6,660 bases of DNA, taken from the NCBI GenBank assembly GCA_007125435.1, contig SLDF01000302.1, positions 1-6,660 on the forward strand, in the 5' to 3' direction. This DNA is from Saprospiraceae bacterium. Lineage in GTDB: Bacteria > Bacteroidota > Bacteroidia > Chitinophagales > Saprospiraceae. The first letter of the stretch is position 1. Every line of letters begins with the position of its first letter. Both the position numbers and the translations under genes were made by a program. This document shows positions 6,138 to 6,660 of the stretch, piece after piece. The notes under the pieces were generated by a model. The model saw nothing but the letters and a program-made list of their open reading frames with translations, had not been told where the DNA came from and made no database searches.

Positions 6138-6235
6138 GTTTACGCCTGAGTTCAGCATTCGCCTCACTCCGGCTGTTTAGGTAAACGGTCGGCTATCGCT
6201 TCCGTTTGCTGTTTACGCTACTAGCACTCCGTGCT
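6138..6235. repeat. Cluster of overlapping hairpins with recurrent GTTTAC/GTAAAC
   Basis: GTTTAC at 6138-6143 and again at 6211-6216 can each pair with the single GTAAAC at 6181-6186. The segment 6181-6188 also pairs with CCGTTTGC at 6202-6209 (eight pairs, one of them G-U). AGCAC (6223-6227) pairs with GTGCT (6231-6235) around TCC. The stems at 6181 are mutually exclusive, so the stretch could switch between folds or may simply be decayed repeats. GTTTACGC is a direct repeat (6138-6145, 6211-6218). No reading frame resembles a protein. Confidence 0.5.
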
Positions 6236-6256
6236 CTCCGCTGCTTATGCTTAAAG

Positions 6257-6381
6257 TAGGCTGTAGGCCTTCAAGTTTAATTTACGTAAGCGGATATATT
6301 TAAAAAGCTACCAAAAAAAATCAGCAGAAGGTCTGCTATAGACTTTAGGGAAGCGAATTAAACTTGAGCTACAGCGACCTA
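6257..6381. repeat. Imperfect 125-bp inverted repeat (large hairpin or miniature element)
   Basis: TCAAGTTTAATT (6271-6282) is the exact reverse complement of AATTAAACTTGA (6356-6367). Outside it, GCTGTAG (6260-6266) pairs exactly with CTACAGC (6369-6375), with a small bulge, and TAGG (6257-6260) could pair with CCTA (6378-6381) as an alternative outer end. The 73-base loop carries a further perfect hairpin, AGCAGA (6323-6328) with TCTGCT (6332-6337). The size and ends would suit a miniature inverted-repeat element, but no target-site duplication is visible at the edges. A long structured RNA is the other reading. Confidence 0.6.
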
Positions 6382-6660
6382 AAAGTTTACACCTCATTGT
6401 TTAGGCTTAGATATGTAGATCAGACAAAAATAAGAAGGAGCTGAGAATTACTTATCTCAACTCCCTCGACTTTCGTGGTTTTTGACCCGGACTGAACAAT
6501 AAAGTTTCACAGCGAGGGTGTAAATAGTGATAAAATTAGTAACTTCCTGATTGAGGCATAGTTACAACTAATAGACTACCTATCCCCCCTCACTATCTGG
6601 AACACAACTTTAAGCCGTAATAGAAAAATCTATTGTAAAGGCCGGGTTAAACTAAACTAA
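6382..6660. other. Gene-free tail of the window
   Basis: All three plus-strand frames contain stops and no frame looks like a protein; the minus strand gave nothing recognisable. Two small hairpins are present: GGAG-C-TGAGA (6437-6446) with TCTCA-A-CTCC (6455-6464), and AATAGA (6619-6624) with TCTATT (6629-6634) around AAAA. Neither has a convincing terminator T-run. A gene beyond the right edge may have its upstream region here, but no clear promoter was found. Confidence 0.5.

Overview
The window looks like a chromosomal segment of a Bacteroidota bacterium, most plausibly a free-living Saprospiria/Cytophagia-type lineage; the finer placement is a guess. The reasons are a dimeric-type glycyl-tRNA synthetase of 517 residues, no Shine-Dalgarno sequences in front of genes, a TAnnTTTG-type -7 box, a lipoprotein cytochrome c, and an intergenic repeat whose head and tail resemble one I remember as recurrent in this phylum.

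Layout: 1-365 is gene-free and consists of a chain of hairpins running into a copy of an approximately 84-bp repeat (195-278, minus sense). Then come four plus-strand genes: a sugar-porter MFS transporter (366-1700), a PfkB-type sugar kinase resembling fructokinase (1707-2567), a small lipoprotein cytochrome c (2717-3064) and anhydro-N-acetylmuramic acid kinase, anmK (3082-4173). The glycyl-tRNA synthetase gene (4209-5762) is convergent with them on the minus strand. From 5763 to the end there is no gene. This stretch holds a second, inverted and apparently complete copy of the repeat (5924-6080), a short heptamer array, several hairpins and a roughly 125-bp imperfect inverted repeat (6257-6381).

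Functionally, transporter and kinase form a tight pair (6-bp gap) that would import a hexose, perhaps fructose, and trap it as a phosphate. The cytochrome has its own leader and may be co-transcribed with anmK (17-bp gap); the two have no obvious functional link. AnmK recycles cell-wall anhydro-MurNAc. GlyRS is housekeeping.

The most interesting signal is non-coding. The two copies of the 84-bp repeat bracket the five-gene block, point outward from it, and differ mostly in ways that keep RNA stems paired (A-U to G-U), while the open frames across them differ at the amino-acid level. This suggests a structured RNA or repeat family rather than a protein. No phage, CRISPR, transposase, tRNA or rRNA was recognised.
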